From Bacteroidales bacterium (GTDB lineage Bacteria > Bacteroidota > Bacteroidia > Bacteroidales > UBA932): a stretch of 38,420 bases of DNA. Under the pieces are notes generated by a model. The model had not been told where the DNA came from and ran no database searches. It was given only the letters and a program-made list of their open reading frames with translations. A program made the position numbers and the translations under genes. The DNA lies in the NCBI GenBank assembly GCA_016293535.1, contig JAEDEB010000016.1, positions 1-38,420 on the forward strand, given 5' to 3'. This document shows, piece after piece, positions 16,675 to 24,015 of this stretch (positions are counted from its first letter, which is position 1; each line of letters opens with the position of its first letter).

Positions 16675-17010
16675 CTACTTGAGATCTTCCTTGCTGAGCC
16701 CGAGGAGTTCCATCTTCTTGCGCAACAGCGGCCATTCGTTCTCAAGGAAATCCTTCCTCTGCTCCTGGAGCACTTTGTCCCTGGCGCCGGGCGATATGAA
16801 GTAGCCTATTCCCCTCCGGTTGTATATGATTCCGTCGGAAGTGAGTTTTTCGTAACTTCTTGCGACTGTGTTGGGATTCACGCCTATTTCGGCGCCGAAC
16901 TCCCTTACGCTGCTGACTCTGTCCTCATCCTTGAGGGAGCCGGAGAGAACTCTCTCGCAGATGCTGTCGCAAATCTGCAGGTATATTGGTTTGTTCCCGT
17001 TGAAATCCAT
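16675..17010 (-). CDS. YtrA-subfamily GntR transcriptional regulator
   Basis: A 111-residue regulator with an N-terminal GntR winged helix (KPIYLQICDSICERVLSG, then SVREFGAEIGVNPNTVARSYEKLTSDGIIYNRRGIGYFI) and a very short C-terminal tail of about 35 residues instead of a ligand-binding domain. This layout defines the YtrA subfamily, whose members usually repress ABC transporter operons that contain them. It lies four bases after the permease gene, as third gene of the ABC operon. The imperfect palindrome at 18714-18733, over the predicted transcription start, is the obvious candidate operator for autorepression. The inducer is unknown; in related systems cell-envelope stress or peptide antibiotics induce. 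Confidence 0.92.
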   Translation of the reverse strand: MDFNGNKPIYLQICDSICERVLSGSLKDEDRVSSVREFGAEIGVNPNTVARSYEKLTSDGIIYNRRGIGYFISPGARDKVLQEQRKDFLENEWPLLRKKMELLGLSKEDLK

Positions 17011-17014
17011 GATG

Positions 17015-17848
17015 TCAGAATTTGATGGTCTTTATCCTGAAATATATTCCGAGACTGAGAAGCAGATTGACCACGGTGTCGCTGATTGTATCTATGAGAG
17101 CCAGATTGTTGAAGAACCAGCCCCATCGGGTGGTGAGCATCTCCAGTGCCACCTCTCCCTCGAGATTTGACAGCTGGTGCATCATTATCGGACTTGAGAT
17201 TCCGCTGGCCACTATGCTTATTCCTATGATTGCCGCTATGGTCTTGACTATCTTGTTCTTCTTGAAAAATACGGCTCCGAGAAGGAAGATCAGGCATAGC
17301 TGGATCATGTCGTCGACATAGCTGACAGGGTTCAGGATACCCCTGATTCCCTGGAGTTCCTCAGGCAGTTCTCCCAATTGGGTAAAGACTGTCCCCAGTA
17401 TTTCGCCGGCAGAGCATATCAGGGCCTTTCCGCATCCGGGGTCGATCAGGCAGAGCAGACCGTCCGCGGCAAGAAAGAGCAGGAGTGTCAGCAGCGGCAC
17501 GATTACGGCTGCGTTGAGAATCATCGAGGAAGATTTCTCGAAGACTGAAACCGGAAGTTCTATGAAGTTGGGACCGCTTTTTCTGTCCGTCACATGCCCG
17601 TAAAGTTTTGCGGGAACTGTAACCAGTGTTACCGCTCCGATGCAGACTGCCAGAGCAATTCTTGCCGCGAGCACTGGCGATCCCCATTCTCCGGTGAAGA
17701 TGAGCGAGAACAGGCCGGTAAGGAGTTCTGCCACGGCTGGGGACAGCGCAAGTACGGTGCAGCTGAGCCAGTAATTTGATACGGCACTCCTGAAATCTGA
17801 AGCGAAGTACCTTCCGAAACGTTTGAAATCGAATATGTTGTTTGCCAT
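17015..17848 (-). CDS. ABC transporter permease-like membrane protein
   Basis: A 277-residue integral membrane protein with about six hydrophobic segments: for example around residues 25-50, 60-80, 110-135, 145-165, 175-205 and 250-270. It has no signal peptide and no sequence motif that fixes a substrate. The start is placed at the ATG at 17848 (MANNIFDFKRFGRYF), because residues encoded further upstream would be Gln- and Arg-rich and would overlap the ATPase gene. It lies 17 bp after the ATPase gene and four bases before the GntR gene, so it is the likely membrane partner of that ATPase. Its substrate is unknown. Confidence 0.85.
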   Translation of the reverse strand: MANNIFDFKRFGRYFASDFRSAVSNYWLSCTVLALSPAVAELLTGLFSLIFTGEWGSPVLAARIALAVCIGAVTLVTVPAKLYGHVTDRKSGPNFIELPVSVFEKSSSMILNAAVIVPLLTLLLFLAADGLLCLIDPGCGKALICSAGEILGTVFTQLGELPEELQGIRGILNPVSYVDDMIQLCLIFLLGAVFFKKNKIVKTIAAIIGISIVASGISSPIMMHQLSNLEGEVALEMLTTRWGWFFNNLALIDTISDTVVNLLLSLGIYFRIKTIKF

Positions 17849-17865
17849 TTTTCTTTCCTCCCTTG

Positions 17866-18693
17866 CTATTTGTTGAATATGCCCTTGATGAGAGCCTTGT
17901 TGCCGTGAACCGCGTTGAAAAGGGCTTCGAGGTTGACCTTGCTGTCTCTGCCCTCGGCGTTCAAGCAAACCTGGATGTTTCCTACTGGACTGAATTCGCT
18001 GTAAAGGGCGCCTTCTGCTCTTTCGTTTCCGTAGTCGAAATAAAGTTTTTCCGCAATCTCGCTGATTCCGGCGTTCAGAAGCACATCACGGCGGTCAAGG
18101 ATGATGACAGGGTCGATGATGTTCTCAAGATCCCTTACCTGATGAGTGGAAATGAGAAGTGTTGAGCTTTCAGAGGTGTGTTTCATCACTGCCTTGCGGA
18201 ATTCGGCCTTGGACGGTATGTCAAGCCCGTTGGTAGGCTCGTCGAGGAAGATGTACCGGCAGTTGCAGGCGAGGGCGAAGCTGATGTAGCTCTTCTTGAG
18301 CTGTCCGCAGGACATCCTGTCCATCCTCTTGGACGGGTCGGTTCCGAGCTCTGACATTATGGTCATGAACTTGTCGAGGTCGAATTCAGGCCAGAAGAGG
18401 CCCCAGTTCCTGGCATACTCCTCTGCCTTCATAGGGACTCCCGCCACTTCATCGGGAAGGTAGTAGATGTTTCCAAGCAGCGAAGGCTCCCTTTTGTACG
18501 GGTCACGTCCGTCGATGAGGATGCTGCCTTCCTGACATTTCTTGAGCCCGCAGAGCAGGGTGAGGAGTGTTGTCTTTCCCACTCCGTTCTCTCCGAGGAG
18601 TCCGTAAACCCGTCCTTCCTCCAGATTCATCGAGATGTTTTCAAGTACGGTCTCGTTGCCGTAGCTGAATTTGAGATTTCTGATTTCTATCAT
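17866..18693 (-). CDS. ABC transporter ATP-binding protein with unusual signature motif
   Basis: Nucleotide-binding subunit of 275 residues. Walker A is GENGVGKT (34-41), Walker B is RYIFLDE (146-152) followed by EPTNGLD, and the H-loop His is residue 184 (STHQ). The signature motif reads MSCGQLKK (127-134) instead of LSGGQ, with Cys in place of the first Gly; the ATPase otherwise looks intact. A C-terminal extension of about 70 residues follows the core. It is the first gene of the ATPase-permease-GntR operon, with a promoter at 18737-18767 and an operator at 18714-18733. This gene set resembles YtrB-like transporters of unknown substrate. Confidence 0.92.
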   Translation of the reverse strand: MIEIRNLKFSYGNETVLENISMNLEEGRVYGLLGENGVGKTTLLTLLCGLKKCQEGSILIDGRDPYKREPSLLGNIYYLPDEVAGVPMKAEEYARNWGLFWPEFDLDKFMTIMSELGTDPSKRMDRMSCGQLKKSYISFALACNCRYIFLDEPTNGLDIPSKAEFRKAVMKHTSESSTLLISTHQVRDLENIIDPVIILDRRDVLLNAGISEIAEKLYFDYGNERAEGALYSEFSPVGNIQVCLNAEGRDSKVNLEALFNAVHGNKALIKGIFNK

Positions 18694-18713
18694 AGTAAAG
18701 AATGTTTATTTAC

Positions 18714-18733
18714 TGTATTAGTGAATTAGTACA
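18714..18733 (-). promoter_or_regulatory. Candidate GntR/YtrA operator
   Basis: An imperfect 20-bp palindrome, TGTATTAGTG/AATTAGTACA, with 14 of 20 positions symmetric, including the outer TGTA/TACA. It starts four bases beyond the -7 box at 18737-18744, so it covers the predicted transcription start of the ABC operon, a normal place for a repressor. It also contains the direct repeat TTAGT-GAA-TTAGT. Confidence 0.6.
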
Positions 18734-18736
18734 CCG

Positions 18737-18767
18737 CAAAAGTAAGCAAGATTTTCATATCTCCAAA
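18737..18767 (-). promoter_or_regulatory. Promoter of the ABC transporter-GntR operon
   Basis: Read on the minus strand: TTTG (18767-18764), a 19-base spacer and TACTTTTG (18744-18737), a full consensus match. The leader to the ATG at 18693 is about 40 nt. Confidence 0.75.
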
Positions 18768-18784
18768 CTTTTTTACAATTTTTT

Positions 18785-18792
18785 TATCTTTG
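18785..18792 (+). promoter_or_regulatory. Promoter -7 box for the hsdR_N-cca-xerC-hpf-holA operon
   Basis: TATCTTTG followed by C, a full -7 match in an AT-rich region. No TTTG at the right distance upstream. The box ends only four bases before the GTG start codon at 18797, so the transcript may be leaderless. Confidence 0.55.
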
Positions 18793-18796
18793 CCGC

Positions 18797-19204
18797 GTGC
18801 AGAAAGGACAGACTATATGGGATCCTCTCAGAAAGAGGACAGTCGCCCTCACCCCTGAAGAACAGGTACGCCAATGGTTCATTACCGTGCTTGCGGGGGA
18901 GATGGCTGTTCCTATGCATATGATGATGAGTGAAGTGCCCATAAGTTGTCAGGGCAAGTGCTGGCGCGCGGACATACTGGTTTATGACAGGCGGCAGAAA
19001 CCTCTTGCAGTGGTCGAGTGCAAGAGGCCCGAGGTGGAAATCGGCGCGGATGTGCTCGAACAGGCTGTCAGATATAATATGGTGCTGGATGTACGGCTCA
19101 TCATTCTGACCAACGGCCGTTCCACGGTGATGGTCAGCCGCGGGAAGAAAGGGGTTTCCATTTTGGAACGGGTACCCTCTTATGAAGAAATGATGGAATT
19201 ATGA
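18797..19204 (+). CDS. Small HsdR_N-type (PD-(D/E)XK) nuclease-fold protein
   Basis: A 135-residue protein that consists only of the domain found at the N-terminus of type I restriction HsdR subunits. The catalytic pattern is complete: Glu22 in PEEQVRQ, Asp59 in RADILVYD, Glu74-x-Lys76 in VVECKRPEV, and the Gln89-x3-Tyr93 motif typical of HsdR nucleases. There is no helicase domain and no HsdM or HsdS nearby, so it is not a restriction system. The start is a GTG at 18797; no in-frame ATG lies upstream or before the conserved region. It is the first gene of an operon whose next gene, cca, overlaps it by four bases (ATGA). Proteins of this kind are common in Bacteroidales; function is unknown, with a nucleic-acid processing role likely. 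Confidence 0.85.
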   Translation: MQKGQTIWDPLRKRTVALTPEEQVRQWFITVLAGEMAVPMHMMMSEVPISCQGKCWRADILVYDRRQKPLAVVECKRPEVEIGADVLEQAVRYNMVLDVRLIILTNGRSTVMVSRGKKGVSILERVPSYEEMMEL

Positions 19205-20748
19205 CTGTTACACAAGGATTCCTGGACGACAGGATTTTCAGCATAATATCGGATACTGCCGAACAGTTGGGCGTGCGTGCATTCGTCATCGGGGGATACG
19301 TGCGCGACTGCTTTCTGGGCAAGGACTCCAAGGACATAGACATAGTGGTCGAGGGCAGCGGGATAGCCCTTGCCGAGGCTGTGGGTTCAAAGCTCCACAG
19401 CCGCGTTTCGGTGTTCCGGAATTTCGGGACAGCCATGCTGCGCTACAGGGACAGGAAAACCGGGAAAGTGACGGAACTCGAGTTCGTGGGGGCAAGGAAG
19501 GAATCTTACAGGAGAGACTCCCGCAAGCCCATAGTCGAGGACGGCAGTCTCGAGGAGGACCAGATGCGCAGGGATTTTACCATCAACGCAATGGCCTTCA
19601 GCCTCCAGAAGGAGGATTTCGGAGCCCTTGTCGACCCCTTCGGCGGGATACGCGACCTTGCGGCGGGAATAATACGTACTCCTCTCGATCCGGACACCAC
19701 ATACAGCGACGATCCTCTCAGGATGATACGGGCCATACGTTTTGCCACACGTCTTTCCGAGCCCGGCCGTGAATTCACAATAGTTCCGGAATCCCTCGAG
19801 TCCATTCGCAGAAACAGGGAGAGGATGGAAATACTCTCCAGGGAGAGGATAGCCGAGGAACTGAACAAGATTCTTCTCTGCGACAGGCCTTCGAAGGGTT
19901 TCCGTCTGCTGGATGAGACCGGCCTTCTGGACTATGTCCTGCCACGGCTTTCGAGGCTCAAGGGAGTGGAGACCGTCGACGGGAAAGGCCACAAGGAGAA
20001 TTTCTCACATACCCTGCAGGTGCTGGACAATGTTGCGGCGGCTGAAAAGGATGCCATAGCCAGGGGACTGCTGACGGACCACATCGTCGATGAAGAGGGC
20101 GACCGTACCGAAAGGAGGACGGCTCCTAATCTATGGCTGCGCTGGGCTGCGCTGCTGCACGACATCGCAAAACCCGACTGCAAGCGCTATGACCCGAAGA
20201 CGGGATGGACCTTCCATGGTCACGAAGTGGTCGGGGCGAGATTGGTTCCGAAGATATTCCAGAACCTCAAGATGCCTCTGAACGAAAAGATGAAGTATGT
20301 TCAGAAACTGGTGGGACTGCATCTGAGGCCTATTGCCCTGGTTACCGACGAAGTTACCGATTCGGCGGTGAGGCGCCTTCTCTTCGATGCCGGAGACGAT
20401 ATCGACGACCTTATGCTCCTGTGCAATGCGGACATAACGTCCAAGAACCCGAAGAAGGTGGAGATGCTCCACGCAAATTTCGAACTGGTAAGGGCCAAAC
20501 TCGTCGAGGTCGAAGCCAAGGATGCCATACGCAACTGGAAGAACCCCATCAGCGGTGATTATATCATGGAAGTGTTCGGGAAGGGACCTGGTCCATATAT
20601 ATCGACAATCAAGGACCATGTCAAGAATTCCATACTCGACGGTCTGATTCCGAACAGTTTCGAGGCGGCGGACAGGGCGATGAGGGAGAAAGCTGCGGAG
20701 ATGGGACTGGAGCCGGTGGACAGGACTGGAGATGAGGCTGATCGATGA
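19201..20748 (+). CDS. cca: CCA tRNA nucleotidyltransferase with HD domain
   Basis: Adds or repairs the 3' CCA end of tRNAs; poly(A) polymerase activity is the alternative within this class II family. The nucleotidyltransferase core has GGYVRD (31-36), the metal-binding pair in KDIDIVV (Asp45, Asp47), and RRDFTINAMAF (123-133), followed by LVDPFGGIRDL and DDPLRMIRAIRFATRL. An HD phosphohydrolase domain follows, with LLHDIAKP around His320-Asp321 and HGHEVVGA. The length of 515 residues is typical of the HD-containing Bacteroidota enzymes. ATG overlaps the upstream stop by four bases, and its own end overlaps the xerC start by 17 bases. Confidence 0.95.
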   Translation: MTVTQGFLDDRIFSIISDTAEQLGVRAFVIGGYVRDCFLGKDSKDIDIVVEGSGIALAEAVGSKLHSRVSVFRNFGTAMLRYRDRKTGKVTELEFVGARKESYRRDSRKPIVEDGSLEEDQMRRDFTINAMAFSLQKEDFGALVDPFGGIRDLAAGIIRTPLDPDTTYSDDPLRMIRAIRFATRLSEPGREFTIVPESLESIRRNRERMEILSRERIAEELNKILLCDRPSKGFRLLDETGLLDYVLPRLSRLKGVETVDGKGHKENFSHTLQVLDNVAAAEKDAIARGLLTDHIVDEEGDRTERRTAPNLWLRWAALLHDIAKPDCKRYDPKTGWTFHGHEVVGARLVPKIFQNLKMPLNEKMKYVQKLVGLHLRPIALVTDEVTDSAVRRLLFDAGDDIDDLMLLCNADITSKNPKKVEMLHANFELVRAKLVEVEAKDAIRNWKNPISGDYIMEVFGKGPGPYISTIKDHVKNSILDGLIPNSFEAADRAMREKAAEMGLEPVDRTGDEADR

Positions 20749-21727
20749 TTTCATAAACTACATAGGAGGAATACGGAGATATTCCCCGCGGACGCTGGAC
20801 ATATACCGGCGTGCGCTCGAGGATTTCGCCAGTACCCTGGAATGCGGCGCTGATGAGGAACTCCCCGGTCTTTTCAGGCCTGCGCTCATCCGTTCATGGG
20901 AAGTGTCCCTTCTCGAAGTGAAGGGCCTTTCGCCGCGTACGGTCCACCTTTATATGTCAGTGCTCAGCAGTTTTTCCCGCTTTTTGGCTTCCAGGGAACT
21001 CCTTGACGGCAACCCGGTCGCTTCGGTGAAACGTCCGAGGCTTCCTTCGAGGCTTCCCGTATTCTACCGCCGGGAGGCGATGAAGGCATATCTGGAGTCC
21101 ACGAAGATCTATGCCGACGGTACCGTGTTGCAACTGTACGCGGGATCCAGGCCCCTGGCGGAGGGACATGACGTGGGCATGAAGAAGTCCTACGAGGCTG
21201 TGCTCGGGCGTATGATAGTGTCTCTGCTCTATGCTACGGGACTGAGGCGTGCAGAACTTATATCCCTGAACATTTCATCTCTGGATTTCGCAAGAGCGAC
21301 GCTCAGGGTTACGGGAAAGGGAGACAAGATGAGGGAAATTCCACTTCCCCCTGCGATTTGTGATGAAATTTCATTATATTTGAATGCAGTTGAGCTGATG
21401 GTGATGTCGGGAAGGAAGCCGGACAGTCCCTTGCTCGTGACTCCGTCGGGAAAGAGGCTCTACCCGTCCTATGTCGCGAAGGCTGTTTCGAAGGAACTGT
21501 CGGGCGTCGAGGGCATAAAGGGACGCAAGTCCCCTCACGTTCTCAGGCATACACTGGCGACGGAGCTCCTGGAGGATGGCACTGACCTGAACTCCATAAA
21601 GGAACTGCTGGGCCACAGTTCCCTGGCGGCGACGCAGGTGTACACCCACAATTCCATAGCGCAGCTGAAGTCTATTTATGAAACCGCCCATCCAAGGGCT
21701 AAAAAAGGAGGTAAAGATGGAGATTAA
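20732..21727 (+). CDS. xerC: XerC-like tyrosine recombinase
   Basis: Site-specific recombinase of the XerC/D class, expected to resolve chromosome dimers at dif with a partner. The N-terminal SAM-like domain (about 1-105) is followed by the catalytic domain with all active residues: Arg172 (TGLRRAEL), Lys196 (GKGDK), His269 and Arg272 (HVLRHT), His295 (LGHSSL) and Tyr304 (QVYTH). A segment of about 30 residues (about 126-157) between the domains is longer than in the E. coli proteins. The gene lies in a housekeeping operon between cca and hpf, which supports a chromosomal rather than a mobile-element role. Its last codons contain the SD-like site of hpf. Confidence 0.9.
   Translation: MRLIDDFINYIGGIRRYSPRTLDIYRRALEDFASTLECGADEELPGLFRPALIRSWEVSLLEVKGLSPRTVHLYMSVLSSFSRFLASRELLDGNPVASVKRPRLPSRLPVFYRREAMKAYLESTKIYADGTVLQLYAGSRPLAEGHDVGMKKSYEAVLGRMIVSLLYATGLRRAELISLNISSLDFARATLRVTGKGDKMREIPLPPAICDEISLYLNAVELMVMSGRKPDSPLLVTPSGKRLYPSYVAKAVSKELSGVEGIKGRKSPHVLRHTLATELLEDGTDLNSIKELLGHSSLAATQVYTHNSIAQLKSIYETAHPRAKKGGKDGD
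21705..21712 (+). promoter_or_regulatory. Consensus Shine-Dalgarno sequence ahead of hpf
   Basis: AAGGAGGT, whose GGAGG ends five bases before the hpf ATG at 21717. It lies inside the last codons of xerC (Lys-Lys-Gly-Gly), so part of it may reflect coding. Strong SD sites are rare in Bacteroidota. The site favours 21717 as start over the ATG at 21678. Confidence 0.55.
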
Positions 21728-22007
21728 GATCCAGTCAGTCAAGTTTGACGCAGACCAGAAGCTCATTGATTTCGTGGAGAAGAAGTTCTCGAAACTGGAG
21801 AGGTTCCATGACGGCATCACATCGGTTGAGGTGGTGCTTTCCCTGCTGAATGACAATCTGAACAAGAACGTCAAGCTCATCGTCGGGGTACCCGGCAACA
21901 CTGCCGTGGTGGAGCGCAAGGGCAAGACTTTCGAGGACGCGGTCAACGAGGCCGCCGATATCATGAAGGAGAAGTTGACCAGAATCAAGGAAAAGCAGGC
22001 TGAGTAG
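21717..22007 (+). CDS. hpf: Ribosome hibernation promoting factor (short form)
   Basis: HPF/RaiA-family protein that binds the 30S decoding region and inactivates or stabilises ribosomes in slow growth. The 96-residue protein MEIKIQSVKFDADQKL has the usual beta-alpha-beta-beta-beta-alpha pattern, with FVEKKFSKLERFHDGITSVEVVL and the C-terminal helix TFEDAVNEAADIMKEKLTRIKEK. It lacks the C-terminal dimerisation domain of long HPF. The start at 21717 is chosen because residues before it do not fit the family and an SD-like sequence lies just upstream. It overlaps xerC by 11 bases; holA starts three bases after its stop. xerC-hpf order is frequent in Bacteroidota. Confidence 0.93.
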   Translation: MEIKIQSVKFDADQKLIDFVEKKFSKLERFHDGITSVEVVLSLLNDNLNKNVKLIVGVPGNTAVVERKGKTFEDAVNEAADIMKEKLTRIKEKQAE

Positions 22008-22010
22008 CAG

Positions 22011-23048
22011 ATGGCAAAAGGCTTCGCTGATACCGATAAGCTTTGTCGCTCCCTTGTGGCTGATGCCCGCAAGGGGGCGTTCAAGTATGTATATCTCCTT
22101 ATGGGAGAGGAGCCCTTCTATGTGGATATGGTATGCAATGCCGTGCTGGAGAATTGCATTGATGAGTCGGAGAAGGACTTCAACGAAATTGTATGCTATG
22201 GAGCGGACGTGAATGCCGATGCTGTCATAACTGCAGCCAGACGTTATCCCATGTTTGCCCAAAGGCAGCTCGTAGTGGTCAAGGAGGCGCAGATGATGAA
22301 GGACCTCGAGGAACTCGCGGTCTATTGCCAGAACCCTCTCGAATCAACTGTGCTTGTCATCTGCATGATGGGCGCGAAGGCTGACAAGCGCAGGAATCTT
22401 TATAAGGCGGTTCAGAAGAACGGCGTTGTTGTAGAGTCTGCGGCCCTCAGGGATTATGAGATCGACCGATGGATATCCTCCTTCTTCAGGGACAAGGGGC
22501 TGGATATTGCCCCGGACGCGGCGGCGCTTCTCGCGGAATCCGTTGGCACCGACCTCTCGAGGATTGCGGCCGAAACAGGGAAAATGCTCAGAAATCTTCC
22601 GGAAGGCACGTCCAGGGTGACGGTCGAGGATGTGGAAAGGAATATCGGAGTGAGCCGTCAGTACAGCATTTTCGAACTTAACGCCCTTCTTTCTGCAAAG
22701 GATGCGAAAAGGGCGCTGAAGACGGCTGCGTACATAGGTGCGGCCCCGAAGTTCGCGATGCCTATGGCAGTGAGCGCGATATATGCCCATTTCAACAGGA
22801 TACTCCGCTACAGTGCCTTCCTTGCTGCAAATCCCCGGGCCGACAGTACCGCGAGGGCGGCGGCCATAGGGGTCAATCCGTATTTTCTCCGCGAATATGA
22901 CGGCGCCGTGAGAAACTATCCCCTCAACAGATGCATGGCGATAATCGCGTTGCTCAAGGAGTACGATTACAAGGGCAAGGGTGGAGATGCCGGGGAGGCA
23001 TCACCGGGAGACCTTCTTGTAGAACTCGTGGCGAGAATTCTCAACTGA
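22011..23048 (+). CDS. holA: DNA polymerase III subunit delta
   Basis: Delta subunit of the clamp loader, which opens the beta clamp and loads it on DNA. The 345-residue protein has the AAA+-like but ATPase-inactive N-terminal domain with YVYLLMGEEPFYVD, then the FNEIVCYGADVNADAVITAARRYPMFAQRQLVVVKEA segment, and the C-terminal helical collar domain with ISSFFRDKGLDI, LLAESVGTDLSRIAAETGKM, and the VSRQYSIFELNALLSAKDAKRAL region. It is the last gene of the operon that begins with the HsdR_N protein; the gap to the next gene is 113 bp and holds a possible terminator. Confidence 0.93.
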   Translation: MAKGFADTDKLCRSLVADARKGAFKYVYLLMGEEPFYVDMVCNAVLENCIDESEKDFNEIVCYGADVNADAVITAARRYPMFAQRQLVVVKEAQMMKDLEELAVYCQNPLESTVLVICMMGAKADKRRNLYKAVQKNGVVVESAALRDYEIDRWISSFFRDKGLDIAPDAAALLAESVGTDLSRIAAETGKMLRNLPEGTSRVTVEDVERNIGVSRQYSIFELNALLSAKDAKRALKTAAYIGAAPKFAMPMAVSAIYAHFNRILRYSAFLAANPRADSTARAAAIGVNPYFLREYDGAVRNYPLNRCMAIIALLKEYDYKGKGGDAGEASPGDLLVELVARILN

Positions 23049-23088
23049 CGTTCAGGAATCGGGTGATCTTGTAGTTTATCGACGGATT

Positions 23089-23133
23089 CTGCGTCTATAT
23101 GGTTGTGCGGATTTCAAGGACGCGGCAGTTTTT
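23089..23133 (+). terminator. Possible terminator after holA
   Basis: CTGCGTC (23089-23095) can pair with GACGCGGCAG (23119-23128), leaving a three-base bulge and a long loop, followed by TTTTT (23129-23133). A plausible but weak intrinsic terminator. No consensus promoter for the next gene is visible in the 113-bp gap, so read-through is possible. Confidence 0.35.
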
Positions 23134-23161
23134 CTGAAAATCATCAATTATCTGACAATAT

Positions 23162-24013
23162 ATGAACATTATCGAATGCAGGGACATAAGTAAGAGTTTC
23201 GGCGAGAAGGTCGCCCTCGATCATGTGTCCGTGGACGTGCCTGAGGGCAGCATTTTCGGTCTTCTCGGCCCGAACGGAGCCGGCAAGACCACGCTGATCA
23301 GGATTATCAACAGAATTACCATACCAACAGGCGGTACGGTCTTCTTCAACGGTGCTCCCATTACTCAGAGGGATGTCGAGAAGATAGGATATCTTCCGGA
23401 GGAAAGGGGACTTTACCGCAAGATGAAGGTCGGTGACCAGGCTATGTATCTTGCGAGACTCAAGGGCATGAGTGCGGCCGATGCATCTTCCGAACTCAAG
23501 AAATGGTTCGTGAAGTTCGGTATCGAGAGCTGGTGGAACAAGAAGGTAGAGGAACTCTCCAAGGGCATGGCCCAGAAGATACAGTTCATCACCACAGTGG
23601 TCCACAGACCGAAACTCCTCATACTCGACGAGCCTTTCTCGGGCTTCGATCCTGTCAATACCCAGCTTATCAGGGAGGAGATACTCCGGCTCAAGGACGA
23701 TGGCGCCACGATAATGCTCTCGACCCACAATATGGAATCCGTCGAGGAACTGTGCGACAATATCGCGCTTTTCAACAAGTCCCACGTAGTGCTTTCCGGC
23801 GGCGTTGAGGACATCAGGAGGGAATACGGCAACAACAATATCGAGATAGGTTACACGGACGCTGAAGGAACCCATCTTGATGTGGTCCCTGCAGGCGAAA
23901 GCGCCAACGGGGTTCTCAAGGAATACATGGAGAGGGGAGCCCGGATATGCTCCTGCCGCGAGCTGATGCCGCGTATGAACGACATATTCATCAAACTTGT
24001 CAAGGAGGACTGA
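23162..24013 (+). CDS. ABC transporter ATP-binding protein (NatA-like)
   Basis: Nucleotide-binding subunit of 283 residues. Walker A is GPNGAGKTT (36-44), the signature is ELSKGMAQK (131-139), Walker B is LLILDEP (152-158) followed by FSGFDP, and the H-loop is STHN. The SKGMAQK form of the signature and the C-terminal extension of about 80 residues are typical of NatA-type ATPases that work with ABC-2 permeases. The permease gene follows after two bases, so the two form one exporter. Export of sodium, drugs or peptides cannot be told apart from sequence. No clear promoter was found upstream. Confidence 0.92.
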   Translation: MNIIECRDISKSFGEKVALDHVSVDVPEGSIFGLLGPNGAGKTTLIRIINRITIPTGGTVFFNGAPITQRDVEKIGYLPEERGLYRKMKVGDQAMYLARLKGMSAADASSELKKWFVKFGIESWWNKKVEELSKGMAQKIQFITTVVHRPKLLILDEPFSGFDPVNTQLIREEILRLKDDGATIMLSTHNMESVEELCDNIALFNKSHVVLSGGVEDIRREYGNNNIEIGYTDAEGTHLDVVPAGESANGVLKEYMERGARICSCRELMPRMNDIFIKLVKED

Positions 24014-24015
24014 CC

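Noticed and set aside
18797..19204. A type I restriction-modification system.
   Set aside because: Only the small nuclease-type domain is present; no HsdM, HsdS or helicase part is nearby.
20732..21727. An integrase marking a mobile element.
   Set aside because: The recombinase is embedded and overlapping in a housekeeping operon, with no tRNA target, direct repeats or phage genes around it.
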